64,000 nt of DNA from Corynebacterium kalidii (lineage in GTDB: Bacteria; Actinomycetota; Actinomycetes; Mycobacteriales; Mycobacteriaceae): the NCBI RefSeq assembly GCF_022869005.1, contig NZ_JALIEA010000011.1, forward strand, positions 186,001 to 250,000. The letters run 5' to 3'. This document shows, one piece after another, positions 10,104 through 19,444 of this stretch. The notes beneath the pieces were generated by a model, which was not told where the DNA came from, searched no databases, and saw nothing but the letters and a program-made list of their open reading frames with translations. The position numbers and the translations under genes are program-made. Every line of letters begins with the position of its first letter. Within the stretch, counting starts at the first letter, position 1.

Positions 10104-11073
10104 CGGGGAGCAGCGCCGGCACCACCCGCACGAGGGCCACCATCACCAGCAGCTCGACGAGGGTCTGCGTGACGACCGCCAGCGGCGCCACCCCGTAGCC
10201 GGCGGGCAGGGCCAGCACCAGCGGCAGCACCACCAGGGAATTGCGCGTCACCCCGGTGAACACCACCGCCCGCTGCGCCGGCACGTCCGTCCCGGCGAAC
10301 CGCCCCGCCACGCGTGCGGTCGTCCAGCCCACCGCCGTCATCACCACGGCGAACAGCACGTACACCGGCACCACCCGGACCACCGACGACCACGCACGGT
10401 GCGGTTCCGCGAACTGGGAGGCGACGACCACGGCGAGGGTGAGCATCATCAACGGGACCATGGCCCTGCCCACCACCGAACGCACGCGGTGTCCGGCCCG
10501 TCCGGGGACCGCCTGGGTCAGGGCGGCGGCGCAGAGCGGCAGCAGGATCAGGACGATGAACGCCTCGACGAAGGGCGCGGGGTCGATCCCCGCCACGGTC
10601 CCGGACCCGAGGAAGAGCCACAGGAACACCGGCAGCAGCGCCGTCTGCACCAGCATCAGCAACGGGGCCGCGGCCAGCAGCCGGTCGGCCGCGCCGCCGG
10701 CCAGGCCGGTGAAGACGATGACGTAGTCGACACACGGGGCGAGCAGCACGAACAGTGCGCCGACGAGCAACGCCCGGTCGTCGGCCACCAGGCGGGTCAC
10801 CAGCCAGACCACCGGAGGCACCAGCACGAAGTTCACCACGGCGACGGTGACGAGGAAGCCGCCGTCGCGCAGCGTCGCCAACGCCCCGCGCAGGGGGATA
10901 CCCAGGAAGGTGGCGTACAGCAGCAGTGCGAGCACCGGGTTCACCGCCGCGCCGAGCCCGTCGGCCGCACCGGGGACGACTGCCACGGTGGAGCCGACGA
11001 CACCGCCGACCAGGAGCGCGCCGAGGTACAGCGGGACCTGGTGCCGCTCCAGCCATGCCACGAGGTTGTCCAT
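10072..11073 (-). CDS. ACR3/BASS-type permease (arsenite efflux or related)
   Basis: A 333-residue protein with about ten membrane segments of the bile-acid:sodium symporter (BASS) superfamily. The segment LLAPCVDYVIVF places a cysteine (Cys114) where ACR3 arsenite exporters have their essential APC motif, so an arsenite/antimonite exporter is the best guess. The asparagines and prolines elsewhere fit the wider family, and another anion substrate cannot be excluded. There is no arsR or arsC next to it, which weakens the arsenic assignment. It runs convergent to mgtE with a 32-nt 3' overlap. Confidence 0.8.
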   Translation of the reverse strand: MDNLVAWLERHQVPLYLGALLVGGVVGSTVAVVPGAADGLGAAVNPVLALLLYATFLGIPLRGALATLRDGGFLVTVAVVNFVLVPPVVWLVTRLVADDRALLVGALFVLLAPCVDYVIVFTGLAGGAADRLLAAAPLLMLVQTALLPVFLWLFLGSGTVAGIDPAPFVEAFIVLILLPLCAAALTQAVPGRAGHRVRSVVGRAMVPLMMLTLAVVVASQFAEPHRAWSSVVRVVPVYVLFAVVMTAVGWTTARVAGRFAGTDVPAQRAVVFTGVTRNSLVVLPLVLALPAGYGVAPLAVVTQTLVELLVMVALVRVVPALLPVTGSAPSGRS

Positions 11074-11094
11074 TGTCGTCAGCGTAGCCGACGG

Positions 11095-11853
11095 TCACGC
11101 ACGCAGCGGCAGGGGAGTGAACTCCACCGTCGTCCCGCCGACCTGCACCGTGCCGGCGCTCGGGCCGGTGAGGTCGACGGTCACGTCGACGGTGATGTCG
11201 ACGGTGTCCCCGTCCGGCGGGGTGGCCGCCGGGCCATCCGTGTCTGTGCGCCCTGTGTCCCCTGTGTCCACGAGGACCCGGCAGCGTTGCGGGTCCCACG
11301 CGGCCTCCCAGTCCGCCCGGGAAGTGACGATGTCGACGTCCGTGCCGGGTATCCGGCCCGACGGCGGGATCGTCTGCGAGACCACGCTGGCCGTGGCCCC
11401 GTGCACCACGGTGGTGGTCCCCGGCGGAAGGTGCAGGACCACCGGTGCCCCGTAGACGTCGGTGCCGACCATCCACCCGGGCAACGGGGTGACCTGCAGC
11501 GGGCCTGCGGCGTCCTCGGCAGGGGTGCGTAGGCGCATCCCCGGGGGCGCGGCGTCCAGCCGCGAGGCCAGGAGCCCGCAGCCGGCGGCGGCCCACCGCA
11601 TCCGGGCGGCGGCGCCCTCGGGGACCCCGACCAGGCACTGCGTCGGCCGGCGTAGCAGGGAGGCCACCCCGGAGTAGGACCGTTCCACCCGGGTGGCGGC
11701 ACGCGGAGCCGGGGCGATCGCGGTCGTCAGACCGGCCGCCCCCTCCTCCACCCGCAGGCCCGCGGCCAGACGGTCCAGGACCCTGTCGTCGAGCACGACC
11801 GTCGGGGGGTGCTCCACCGGCTCGCCCCACAGACGCGGGTGCGGCACGTGCAT
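11095..11853 (-). CDS. Hypothetical protein divergent from the ESX-4 cluster
   Basis: I do not recognise this protein. From ATG 11853 it has 252 residues (MHVPHPRLWGEPVEHPP start). It is rich in Ala, Val, Pro and Thr, has no clear signal peptide or membrane helix, and has a C-terminal half of beta-prone Thr/Val/Asp-rich sequence (VDITVDVTVDLTGPS). The frame stays open far upstream into the eccB start, so the start is uncertain. GTG at 11868 or 11865 is an alternative with a GGCGGGGAC stretch before it. It faces away from eccB, and a link with ESX-4 is only positional. Confidence 0.55.
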   Translation of the reverse strand: MHVPHPRLWGEPVEHPPTVVLDDRVLDRLAAGLRVEEGAAGLTTAIAPAPRAATRVERSYSGVASLLRRPTQCLVGVPEGAAARMRWAAAGCGLLASRLDAAPPGMRLRTPAEDAAGPLQVTPLPGWMVGTDVYGAPVVLHLPPGTTTVVHGATASVVSQTIPPSGRIPGTDVDIVTSRADWEAAWDPQRCRVLVDTGDTGRTDTDGPAATPPDGDTVDITVDVTVDLTGPSAGTVQVGGTTVEFTPLPLRA

Positions 11854-12174
11854 CCGGAACCACACCACCGGATCGTCCCCGCCCCGTCCACCGACCTGCC
11901 GGTGGTACCACCGTAGACGTGCGACGAGTCCCGCTCCCCACGGGAGCCCTGACTTTCCCGTCGTCCCAGATTTCCCAGATTTCCCAGATTTCCCAGACTT
12001 CCCCGACAACCCCGTCCATCCCCCTTCAACATCCCCGTGACATGCAGCGGGACACACCCCTGTGCCCCCGTGGCCCGGTACCCCGCTGGTATGCACCCGT
12101 GTGCCGGCACCGTGCTGTACCATCCGCAAGCATAGGCACACTGTGCCGGGGGACACAACAGGGGGATCGAACAG
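11854..12174. other. Divergent intergenic region before eccB with tandem repeats
   Basis: 321 bp without a confident gene. It holds four copies of the 9-bp unit CCCAGATTT (11965-12000, last copy CCCAGACTT). It also has a possible -10 TACCAT (12118-12123) for eccB and a 13-bp palindrome GGCACA-C-TGTGCC (12135-12147) between that -10 and eccB, a plausible operator. In the reverse frame the repeat would encode Gly-Lys-Ser triplets, so a longer version of the upstream gene cannot be fully excluded. Confidence 0.5.
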
Positions 12175-13416
12175 ATGAGGACCACAGGTCTGCAGGTGTC
12201 CGGCTACGCGTTCCTGCTGCGGCGGACGGAGCTGGCACTGGTCACCGGGGATGCGCGCATGGCGCACGACCCGCTACGTACCCAGCGGCGGGCGACCGGG
12301 GTGGGTGTCCTGCTCACGCTGCTCGTCTGCGGGGGCATGCTGCTGGTGGCGATGCTGCGCCCTCAACCCGCCGTCGACGACGCCGGCCTCGTCGCCGACG
12401 AGGCCGGCACGCTGCACGTGCGGGTCGGCGAGGCCTTCCATCCGGTGACCAACGTCGCCTCGGGACGGCTGCTGCTCGGCGCGGCGGAGGACGTCACCAC
12501 CTCGACGTCCGACCAGCTGGCACGGTTCGCCACCGGGCCCGCCCTCGGCATCCCGGACGCCCCGGGGCTGGTCCCCGCACCCGCGTCCGCCTGGGCGCGG
12601 TGCGCGGACGGGGTCGTCGCCGCCCCGGCCCTCGCCGACGCCGGACCGGTGGTGCTCGACGCCCCGTCGGGGACGTGGCTGGCCGTCGACGGCCGGCGGC
12701 TGCTGCTGACCGAGGGGCCGGTGCTCGCCCGGGCGCTCGGTGCCACGCCCGTCCCCGTCGCCGAGGACGTGCTGGCGGTGCTGGACCGCGGGCCGGACGT
12801 CGCGCTGACGTCGCTGCGGCAGACCGCACGTTCCGGTGACCGGGTCTTCCTCACCGGGGACGACGGCGTCGCCGAGGTCACCGGCGCGCGCCGGGCGATC
12901 GCCGAGGCGCTCACCGGGGCACCGGTGGTCGAGGAACTCCCGGTCCTGCTGTCACGCCCGGAGGTCGGCGGGGTGGCCGCACTCGACCAGGTCCCGCCGG
13001 ACCTGGAGCTCGCCGACCTGGCGGCGTCGGGCGGTCCGGGTGGTTCAGGTGGTTCAGGTGGTCCGGGTGGTTCAGGTGGTTCACGCGAGGTGTGTATCGG
13101 GGAGCATGTCGTGGACGCCGGCGACCTGGAGTCCACCGGGGTGGGGGTGCCGGTGCCCGGGGAACACTTCGTCGGCCCGCGCGGCACCTCCACGGTGCTC
13201 ACCGAGCGCGGATTCGTGCTGGTCAGTGAGACCGGGGTGCGCTACTCGGTGACCTCGGCCGAGGACCTGAAGGTCCTGGGCCTGGTGGACGGGGAGAGCG
13301 CCGGGGAACCGGAGACGGTGGCCTTCCGGGTGCTGGAGGGGCTGCCCGACGGTGGGGTGCTCACCGAGGAGCGGGCCAGCCGGACGGTGTCGTCGACAGA
13401 CACGCCCGGGTGGTGA
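12175..13416 (+). CDS. eccB: Type VII secretion protein EccB (ESX-4)
   Basis: EccB is the single-pass, mostly periplasmic core subunit of the ESX membrane complex. The 413-residue protein begins with the diagnostic cytoplasmic stretch QVSGYAFLLRRTELALVTGD, followed by one membrane helix (about 43-61, LRPQP after it). The periplasmic part has repeated beta/alpha units, with Cys141 and Cys306 as a likely disulfide pair. A Gly/Ser/Pro linker of tandem GGPGGSGGS units sits near residues 285-302, encoded by in-frame repeats. AGGGGGAT precedes ATG 12175. It is convergent with mycP with a 14-bp gap containing the palindrome GCCGGGCCCGGC. The locus matches Rv3450c in mycobacterial ESX-4. Confidence 0.93.
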   Translation: MRTTGLQVSGYAFLLRRTELALVTGDARMAHDPLRTQRRATGVGVLLTLLVCGGMLLVAMLRPQPAVDDAGLVADEAGTLHVRVGEAFHPVTNVASGRLLLGAAEDVTTSTSDQLARFATGPALGIPDAPGLVPAPASAWARCADGVVAAPALADAGPVVLDAPSGTWLAVDGRRLLLTEGPVLARALGATPVPVAEDVLAVLDRGPDVALTSLRQTARSGDRVFLTGDDGVAEVTGARRAIAEALTGAPVVEELPVLLSRPEVGGVAALDQVPPDLELADLAASGGPGGSGGSGGPGGSGGSREVCIGEHVVDAGDLESTGVGVPVPGEHFVGPRGTSTVLTERGFVLVSETGVRYSVTSAEDLKVLGLVDGESAGEPETVAFRVLEGLPDGGVLTEERASRTVSSTDTPGW

Positions 13417-13430
13417 CGGGCCGGGCCCGG

Positions 13431-14606
13431 CTACCTCCGTACCCGCAGGATCCCCCTGGTGAGCAGGGCTACGGCCACCGCGGCACCGAGGAGCAGGGGG
13501 ATCCTCAGGTCACGGGGGGCAGGGGCTGTCCGTGTCACGGTGACCTCCTCCGGGACGGCGTACCGGGTGCCGGGCGCCGCCTGCAGGGCCGGATCGCCGC
13601 TGGTTTCGCCGGCCTCCCCGGCCTCCCTGTCGTCCCGGCTGTCCAGGGCGGCACTGACCGCGCCGACCGGGGAGACCACCGGCACCACCCCCTGCTCGGC
13701 GGTGTCGACGAGCAGTGAACGGACCTGGGCCGCGGTGAAGTCCGGGCGGACCTGCCACACCAGTGCCGCCGCCCCGGCGACTACCGGGGCGGCGAAACTC
13801 GTCCCGGAGAACGGGGCGGGGTCCCCGACGATCGTCCGCGCCACCGCGTCCCCGTCCGGCGGACCGTCGTCACCGGAGGTGTCCAGCAGGGCCGACACTG
13901 GCCCACCGGGTGCGTGGAGCTCCACCCAGTCGCCGGGCACGGAGTAGTCGGCGGGGCGACGTCCCGCGTCGAGGTCCACCGGGTCGCGGGCGTCGACCCC
14001 ACCGACGGCGAGGACCCCGGGCAGCGCGGCGGGGTAGGGCCTCTGGTCCTCCCGGCACTGGCCGGTGTTGCCTGCGGCGGCCACGATCAGCAGCCCGGCC
14101 TCCTCGGCGGCGGTCACGGCAGCCCTGAGCTCGGCGGTGTCCTCGCAGGCGACGACGGAGATGTTCACGATCCTGACCCCGTGCCCGTCGGCGCCGGCAC
14201 GGGCCCGGTCGAGGGCCACGACGAGGTCGGCGACGGTGGTGTCGGTGCCGCTGTCACCCTGGCGGACAGAGACGATCCCGCTGTCCGGGGCCACGGTGCG
14301 CAGCGTCCCGGCCACGGCGGTCCCGTGCAGCAGGCACCGGTCCCGGTCACCGGGACGCTCCGCGACGATCCCCGGGGCAGCGGCCCCGGTGTCGACCACC
14401 GCGACGCCGACGCCACCGCCGGTGGCCAGGTCGTGGGGCAGGTCCACGTCGAGGGGCAGGGGATCGCCGAACACGGGCTGGTCACACCGGGGCTGACTGT
14501 CGGCCTGCGGAACCGCCACCGTGCCGAGAACCAGCGCGGGCAGCAGCACGGCACCCCGCCACCGGAGCGTCCTGTCTCCTGTCCTGTCTCCTGTCCGTGG
14601 CGTCAT
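13431..14606 (-). CDS. mycP: Mycosin subtilisin-like protease MycP (ESX-4)
   Basis: Membrane-anchored serine protease of the ESX system acting on the outer face of the membrane. The catalytic triad is intact: Asp72 (VAVVDTG), His94 (LLHGTAVAG) and Ser270 (FSGTSFAAP), with the oxyanion Asn180 (AAAGNTG). There is a signal-like hydrophobic stretch at residues 18-35 and a C-terminal membrane helix (LLLGAAVAVALLTRGIL). At 391 residues it is shorter than mycobacterial mycosins. ATG 14606 is chosen because it overlaps the eccD stop in an ATGA arrangement, so eccD and mycP form one operon. Confidence 0.94.
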   Translation of the reverse strand: MTPRTGDRTGDRTLRWRGAVLLPALVLGTVAVPQADSQPRCDQPVFGDPLPLDVDLPHDLATGGGVGVAVVDTGAAAPGIVAERPGDRDRCLLHGTAVAGTLRTVAPDSGIVSVRQGDSGTDTTVADLVVALDRARAGADGHGVRIVNISVVACEDTAELRAAVTAAEEAGLLIVAAAGNTGQCREDQRPYPAALPGVLAVGGVDARDPVDLDAGRRPADYSVPGDWVELHAPGGPVSALLDTSGDDGPPDGDAVARTIVGDPAPFSGTSFAAPVVAGAAALVWQVRPDFTAAQVRSLLVDTAEQGVVPVVSPVGAVSAALDSRDDREAGEAGETSGDPALQAAPGTRYAVPEEVTVTRTAPAPRDLRIPLLLGAAVAVALLTRGILRVRR

Positions 14607-15862
14607 CCGATGCCCCGGATGACGCCGAAGAGCCCGGTGGTCGCGATGAGCAGCGGCACACAGGCGGTGAATGCCAGGGTCTCGAGGACGTCGAGGACCC
14701 GTCCGGCCAGCGGCGAGGTCACCCGGACCGCGGGCAGCGCGACAGGCGCCAGTGCCAGCAGCATCCAGGGCGGCGGCAGCTGCAGGGTGGTCCAGAGCAG
14801 CAGCGCCGTGGAGGTGACCGTCACCGCGACGGCATGGACCGGGCGGGTCGCCCGCGCCGACAGACCGAGCGCGGCGACCGCGAGCAGCGCACCCTGCTCC
14901 CACCCCGGCGACGACCCCGGCTCCAGCCCAAGCGGGACCAGTTGGACGGCACCGGCGAGGATGACGACACAGCAGGTCACGACGATGGCGGAGTGCAGGC
15001 GCATCGCCTGCGCCGCGACGACCGGGCCACGGTCACCGACGGCACCGGCTGTACCGTCGGTGCCACGTCCGTCCTGCGTGCTCCGCCGACCGGTGAACAG
15101 GCCGGTCGCGGGGATCCGCGGCAGCGTGATCCCCGCCAGCCCCACGGCGAGCTGCCCGGAGAATGTCAGCGCCGACACCGCGAGCAGCGTCGTCAGCCCC
15201 GGTGACACGTTCACCGCGGCCGCGGCGGCCAGACCCACCGTCACGGTACGCACCACCCCGCCCCGCCACACCGCGAGAGCCGCGACGACACAGGCGGCCA
15301 GCACGTTGACCTGCAGGCCCAACCCGAAACCGAGGACCGCTGCGACACTGACGTACCGGCGGTCGGACAGGGACAGTGTCGCGGTCGCCAGGGTGGCCAG
15401 GAGCAGTACCGCGACGACCGGCAGCACCCCGGTGGGGTCGGTACCGTCGAGCAGGCCGCGCGCCCGGTCGCTGACCTCCAACGGGTGCCAGTGCACCCGG
15501 TCGGCGGATCCCCACACCGGCGCCCACACCACCGCGCAGGCCACGGCGGCACCCAGGGCGGCGACCCAGGCCGCCGGTGACCCGGTGACCGGAGTGCTCA
15601 GGTGCCCGACGTCGTCGACCGGTGGTGGCGGCAGCCCGTCGCGGTCCAGGGTGAGGCGCTCACCGGGACGGACTGCGGCGTCGGCCAGGGAGTGTTCGGG
15701 GCGCAGCACGCCCAGTGGGCCGGACAGCCGCCACACCTCGCCGGGCGTGGCCTCGACCAGGTGGGGGATCAGTTCGGCGACCGGCACGGTGTCGGCGACG
15801 GTGGCCTCGACGGTGCGGGCGTCGTCGCTGTCCGGGCAGACGGTGATGCTCACGGCGATCAT
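14603..15862 (-). CDS. eccD: Type VII secretion integral membrane protein EccD (ESX-4)
   Basis: Builds the membrane vestibule of the ESX complex. Residues 1-75 form the ubiquitin-like cytoplasmic domain (VSITVCPDSDDARTVEATV start, GERLTLDRDGLPPPP end). From about residue 95 there are roughly eleven hydrophobic segments to the C-terminus. The total of 419 residues is close to the usual length. GGGGGAGGAAC precedes ATG 15862. It is divergent from eccC, and the 159-bp gap between them should hold both promoters. Confidence 0.92.
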   Translation of the reverse strand: MIAVSITVCPDSDDARTVEATVADTVPVAELIPHLVEATPGEVWRLSGPLGVLRPEHSLADAAVRPGERLTLDRDGLPPPPVDDVGHLSTPVTGSPAAWVAALGAAVACAVVWAPVWGSADRVHWHPLEVSDRARGLLDGTDPTGVLPVVAVLLLATLATATLSLSDRRYVSVAAVLGFGLGLQVNVLAACVVAALAVWRGGVVRTVTVGLAAAAAVNVSPGLTTLLAVSALTFSGQLAVGLAGITLPRIPATGLFTGRRSTQDGRGTDGTAGAVGDRGPVVAAQAMRLHSAIVVTCCVVILAGAVQLVPLGLEPGSSPGWEQGALLAVAALGLSARATRPVHAVAVTVTSTALLLWTTLQLPPPWMLLALAPVALPAVRVTSPLAGRVLDVLETLAFTACVPLLIATTGLFGVIRGIG

Positions 15863-16021
15863 GGTGGGTTCCTCCCCCTGGTGTCGGTGTACCCCACGGC
15901 CGACCGCGTCCCCCTGACGCGTCCCCGACGGCCGTGGTCGGTTGACTCGGGAGTGTACAGTCTGTGGGCGACAGCTGTCGCGCAGGGGGCGCGGCAGGGG
16001 GACGCGAGGGGAATTTCGCCG

Positions 16022-19000
16022 ATGAAGTCACAGGCTCCACCGACACTGCCGAAGAACAAACAGCCGTTCATCCGGATACTCATGCCCGTGGTCATGGTCA
16101 TCGCCGTGGTCGGCATGGTCGCCGCGATGGTGCTCTCCGGGATGGGACGCTCACCCATGGCGTTCATCTTCCCCCTGATGATGCTGGGCAGCCTGGCGAT
16201 GATGATCAGCCCCGGTGGGCAGGACGTCGACGAGATACGCCGTGGGTTCCACCGGCACCTGGACGCGCTGTCGGATTCCCTGCACCGGGCGCGCCGGGCA
16301 CAGTGGGAACGTGCTGCGGTGGAGCAGCCGCACCCGCAGGCACTGTGGACGTTCGCCGGCGACGGGGCCTGGGACCGGGCCGGCGACAGGGCCGGAGACA
16401 CGGTCGGCGCCGGGGACGTCCGCACCCCCGAGCCGGGTGTGGTGCGTATCGGTACGGCGGTGCAGGCACCGGACGACCCGTTGGAGATCCCGGTCGACGC
16501 CCCGCCGGAGGACCTGGAGCCGGTGTGCGCCACCACGTTGCGCAACCTCGCCGGCAGCTACGCGACGATCGAGGCGCCGGTGGCCGTGGACCTGCGGGAG
16601 TTCGACTGCGTGGTCGTCATCGGCGAGGGGGCGTCGGGCCTGGTCCGGGCGATGCAGGGCCAGGCGGTCACCCGCGACGACTCGGAGGTGCGGGTCACCG
16701 GGCCACACGACCGGTGGCTCCCGGACGAGGGGTCGGTCCATGTCCGGTTCGTGCACGTGACGGACGGGACGCAGGACATCCCGGTGCCGGTGTCGGGGGC
16801 GGTGACCGTGGTGGCGGACCCGGCGTCGGTGGCCCCGGCGTGGCATGACCTGGCGGCCGACGGTGGGCTGCTGCTCCACGCGCAAGGCGGGTCCCTGTCC
16901 GCCTGGACGGTGGACGGGTGGCGTCCCTTCGCCACCGCCGACACCCTCAGCGACGTGGAGCTCGCCGGTCTGTGCCGGGCGCGGGCGGTGGCCCGTACCT
17001 CCCGGTCGGTGCTGGACGTCGCAGGCGGTGGTCTGCGTGCGGCCATCGGGTTCTCACCGTCGCCGGTGCACCTGGACATCCGGGAGTCCGCCCAGGGTGG
17101 TATCGGTCCGCACGGGCTGTGCATCGGGGCGACCGGCAGCGGGAAGTCGGAGCTGCTGCGGGCCGTGGTGACCAGCTTCGCGCACCAGCACCCGCCCGAG
17201 GAACTGAACTTCGTGCTGATCGACTTCAAGGGCGGCGCGGCGTTCGCCGGGATGGAGCGGCTGCCGCACACCTCCGCGGTGATCACCAACCTGTCGGAGG
17301 AGGCGGTGCTGGTCGACCGCATGCAGGATTCCCTGCTGGGCGAACTGCACCGTCGTCAGGAGCGGCTCCGCGCCGCGGGGCTGTCCACCGCCGCCGAGTA
17401 CAACCGGACCTACCCGGGGGCGATGCCGGCGCTGTTCGTGATCGTCGACGAGTTCTCCGAACTGCTGCACGCCCGTCCGGAGTTCGCGGAGGTCTTCGCC
17501 GCCATCGGGCGGCTGGGCCGGAGCCTGCAGATCCACCTGCTGCTGGCCAGTCAACGGCTGGAGGAGGGCAGGCTGCGCGGGTTGGAGTCGCACCTGTCGT
17601 ACCGCATCGCCCTGCGGACGTTCTCGGCGACGGAATCGCGCCAGCTCATCGGTTCGACCGCGGCGCACGAGCTGCCGGCCACCCCCGGGGCGGCGATCCT
17701 CAGTTCCATCGGCCAGGTACGGTTCCAGGCGGCCTACGTGTCCGGTCCTGAAGCGCCGTTGGATTCCCGGCTGGTGCGCGAACTCGGTGTGGAACCGGAG
17801 GCGGCGGGTACCACGATGGACCTGGTGATCGACCGGTTGGCGGGCCCGAACCGAAATCCGATCTGGTTGGAGCCGCTGCCGGAACTGCTGCCGGCCAGCG
17901 CGGTGATGGGCGACGGTGCGGAGTCCGGTGGAGAGGGGACGACGGCAGCGACACAGGCGGCACAGGCGGCACAGCAGGCACAGCCGGCACTGACCGTGCG
18001 CCTGGGGCTCGAGGACCTGCCGTTCGACGGGGTCCAGCGCCCGTTCGTCCTCGACCTGCGCCGCCGTCACTGGGCGGTGGTGGGACAGCCGGGGACGGGG
18101 AAGACGACGCTGGTGCGCTCGCTGGTCGTCGGCCTGGCGCTGAGTTCCCCCGGGGTGGGGATCTACGTGGTGGACCCGGGTGGTTCCCTCCGCGACCTCG
18201 AACGGCTCCCGCAGGTGGCGGCGGTGGTCGGGGCCGATCTTCTGCCACGGTTGCTCGACGAACTCGAGCAGGACGAACACGACAACGACGCACCGGGGAC
18301 CACTCCGGAGGGGACGCCCGGGGCGTCCCGGCACCGGGTGCTCGTCGTCGACGGGCTCGACGCGGTGGGCGAGGAGGACCGCAGACTCGCCGCCCTGGTC
18401 GCCGCGGGGATGGAACGGGGCGTGCACGTGGTGGTGACCTCCCTCCGGTGGACCTTCCGGCCGGGCCTGCGCGACCTGCTCACCGGGGCGGTCGAGCTGC
18501 GGCTCACCCCGTCGGACTCGGTGTTCCGTGACGCCCAACGCACGCTCCCGGACCACCCGGGGCGGGGCGTGTCACCCGACGGGAAGCACCTGCAGGTCGC
18601 CTACTCGGACGCGCAGGACATCGAACACGCCCGCAAGGTCAGTGCAGAGCGTGGGGAACCACTGCGCACGATGCGGGTGCTGCCGGAGCTGGTGTACGTC
18701 GGCGACCTGGAGGAGGCACCGGAACAGCCCGGGGGACAGGGACTGCCCGTCGGCGTGGGTGGGGCACGGTTGTCCACGGTCACCTGGGACATCGGTACGT
18801 TCCCCCACCTGACCGTGGTCGGGCAGTCACGGGCGGGGGCGACGACCACCCTGCATACCGTCGCCCGGGCAGCGGCAGCGCGCCCCGGCACCGAGGTCCT
18901 GTCCACCGACGTCCGTCGGGGCCTGCTCGGCGCGCCGGGGTACCGGTCGGTCGCGTCGTTCACCACGGTGTTGACCCGGTGGGTCGAGGAACTCACCGCA

Positions 19001-19444
19001 CGGGTCCCCGGTGAGGACGTGGAGCTGACCCCGGAGAGTCTGCGCCACCGGTCGTGGTGGAGCGGTACCGACCGGGTGATCGTGGTGGACGACCTGGACC
19101 AGTCCGCGGACCTGGCGTCGGTGGTGGACCTGCTGGTGCCGCTGCTGCCGCATGCCGCGGACATCGGCCTGCACCTGGTGACCGCGCGGCGTAGCGCGCT
19201 GGTGGGTCGTAGTGCGTTCACCCCGTTGATGCAGGGCACCCGGGACCGTACGGCGTGGGTGGTCCTGTCGGCGCCGAGAGAGGACGGGCCGGTCGCCGGG
19301 CAGGTGCTGGCGCCACGCCCGCCGGGCCGGGCGGTACTGGTCCAGGGCTCGGCGGAGGAGATCCAGGTGGCGGTCAGCGACGTCGGGCGGGAACCGGTAC
19401 CTGACGGGGTTCACGGCGCCGGAGTCGTGGAGGTGGGCTCATGA
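16022..19444 (+). CDS. eccC: Type VII secretion ATPase EccC (ESX-4, single polypeptide)
   Basis: The motor of the ESX translocon, which recognises WXG100 dimers. The 1140-residue protein has two N-terminal membrane helices (about 19-38 and 46-63), a stalk domain and three FtsK/SpoIIIE-type ATPase domains in one chain. Walker A motifs are GATGSGKSE (369-377) and GQPGTGKTT (688-696). The third, GQSRAGATT (934-942), has lost the lysine and should not hydrolyse ATP. Walker B-like strands are FVIVDE, VLVVDG and VIVVDD. Start ATG 16022 has GAGGGGAA 8 nt upstream. An in-frame Ala/Gln repeat lies in the linker near 642-655. Its stop overlaps the next gene (ATGA). Confidence 0.95.
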   Translation: MKSQAPPTLPKNKQPFIRILMPVVMVIAVVGMVAAMVLSGMGRSPMAFIFPLMMLGSLAMMISPGGQDVDEIRRGFHRHLDALSDSLHRARRAQWERAAVEQPHPQALWTFAGDGAWDRAGDRAGDTVGAGDVRTPEPGVVRIGTAVQAPDDPLEIPVDAPPEDLEPVCATTLRNLAGSYATIEAPVAVDLREFDCVVVIGEGASGLVRAMQGQAVTRDDSEVRVTGPHDRWLPDEGSVHVRFVHVTDGTQDIPVPVSGAVTVVADPASVAPAWHDLAADGGLLLHAQGGSLSAWTVDGWRPFATADTLSDVELAGLCRARAVARTSRSVLDVAGGGLRAAIGFSPSPVHLDIRESAQGGIGPHGLCIGATGSGKSELLRAVVTSFAHQHPPEELNFVLIDFKGGAAFAGMERLPHTSAVITNLSEEAVLVDRMQDSLLGELHRRQERLRAAGLSTAAEYNRTYPGAMPALFVIVDEFSELLHARPEFAEVFAAIGRLGRSLQIHLLLASQRLEEGRLRGLESHLSYRIALRTFSATESRQLIGSTAAHELPATPGAAILSSIGQVRFQAAYVSGPEAPLDSRLVRELGVEPEAAGTTMDLVIDRLAGPNRNPIWLEPLPELLPASAVMGDGAESGGEGTTAATQAAQAAQQAQPALTVRLGLEDLPFDGVQRPFVLDLRRRHWAVVGQPGTGKTTLVRSLVVGLALSSPGVGIYVVDPGGSLRDLERLPQVAAVVGADLLPRLLDELEQDEHDNDAPGTTPEGTPGASRHRVLVVDGLDAVGEEDRRLAALVAAGMERGVHVVVTSLRWTFRPGLRDLLTGAVELRLTPSDSVFRDAQRTLPDHPGRGVSPDGKHLQVAYSDAQDIEHARKVSAERGEPLRTMRVLPELVYVGDLEEAPEQPGGQGLPVGVGGARLSTVTWDIGTFPHLTVVGQSRAGATTTLHTVARAAAARPGTEVLSTDVRRGLLGAPGYRSVASFTTVLTRWVEELTARVPGEDVELTPESLRHRSWWSGTDRVIVVDDLDQSADLASVVDLLVPLLPHAADIGLHLVTARRSALVGRSAFTPLMQGTRDRTAWVVLSAPREDGPVAGQVLAPRPPGRAVLVQGSAEEIQVAVSDVGREPVPDGVHGAGVVEVGS

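Noticed and set aside
10067..12019. A 650-codon reverse-strand frame overlapping the ACR3-like permease
   Set aside because: Gly/Arg/Pro-rich sequence without motifs. The permease frame in the same region is a coherent membrane protein.
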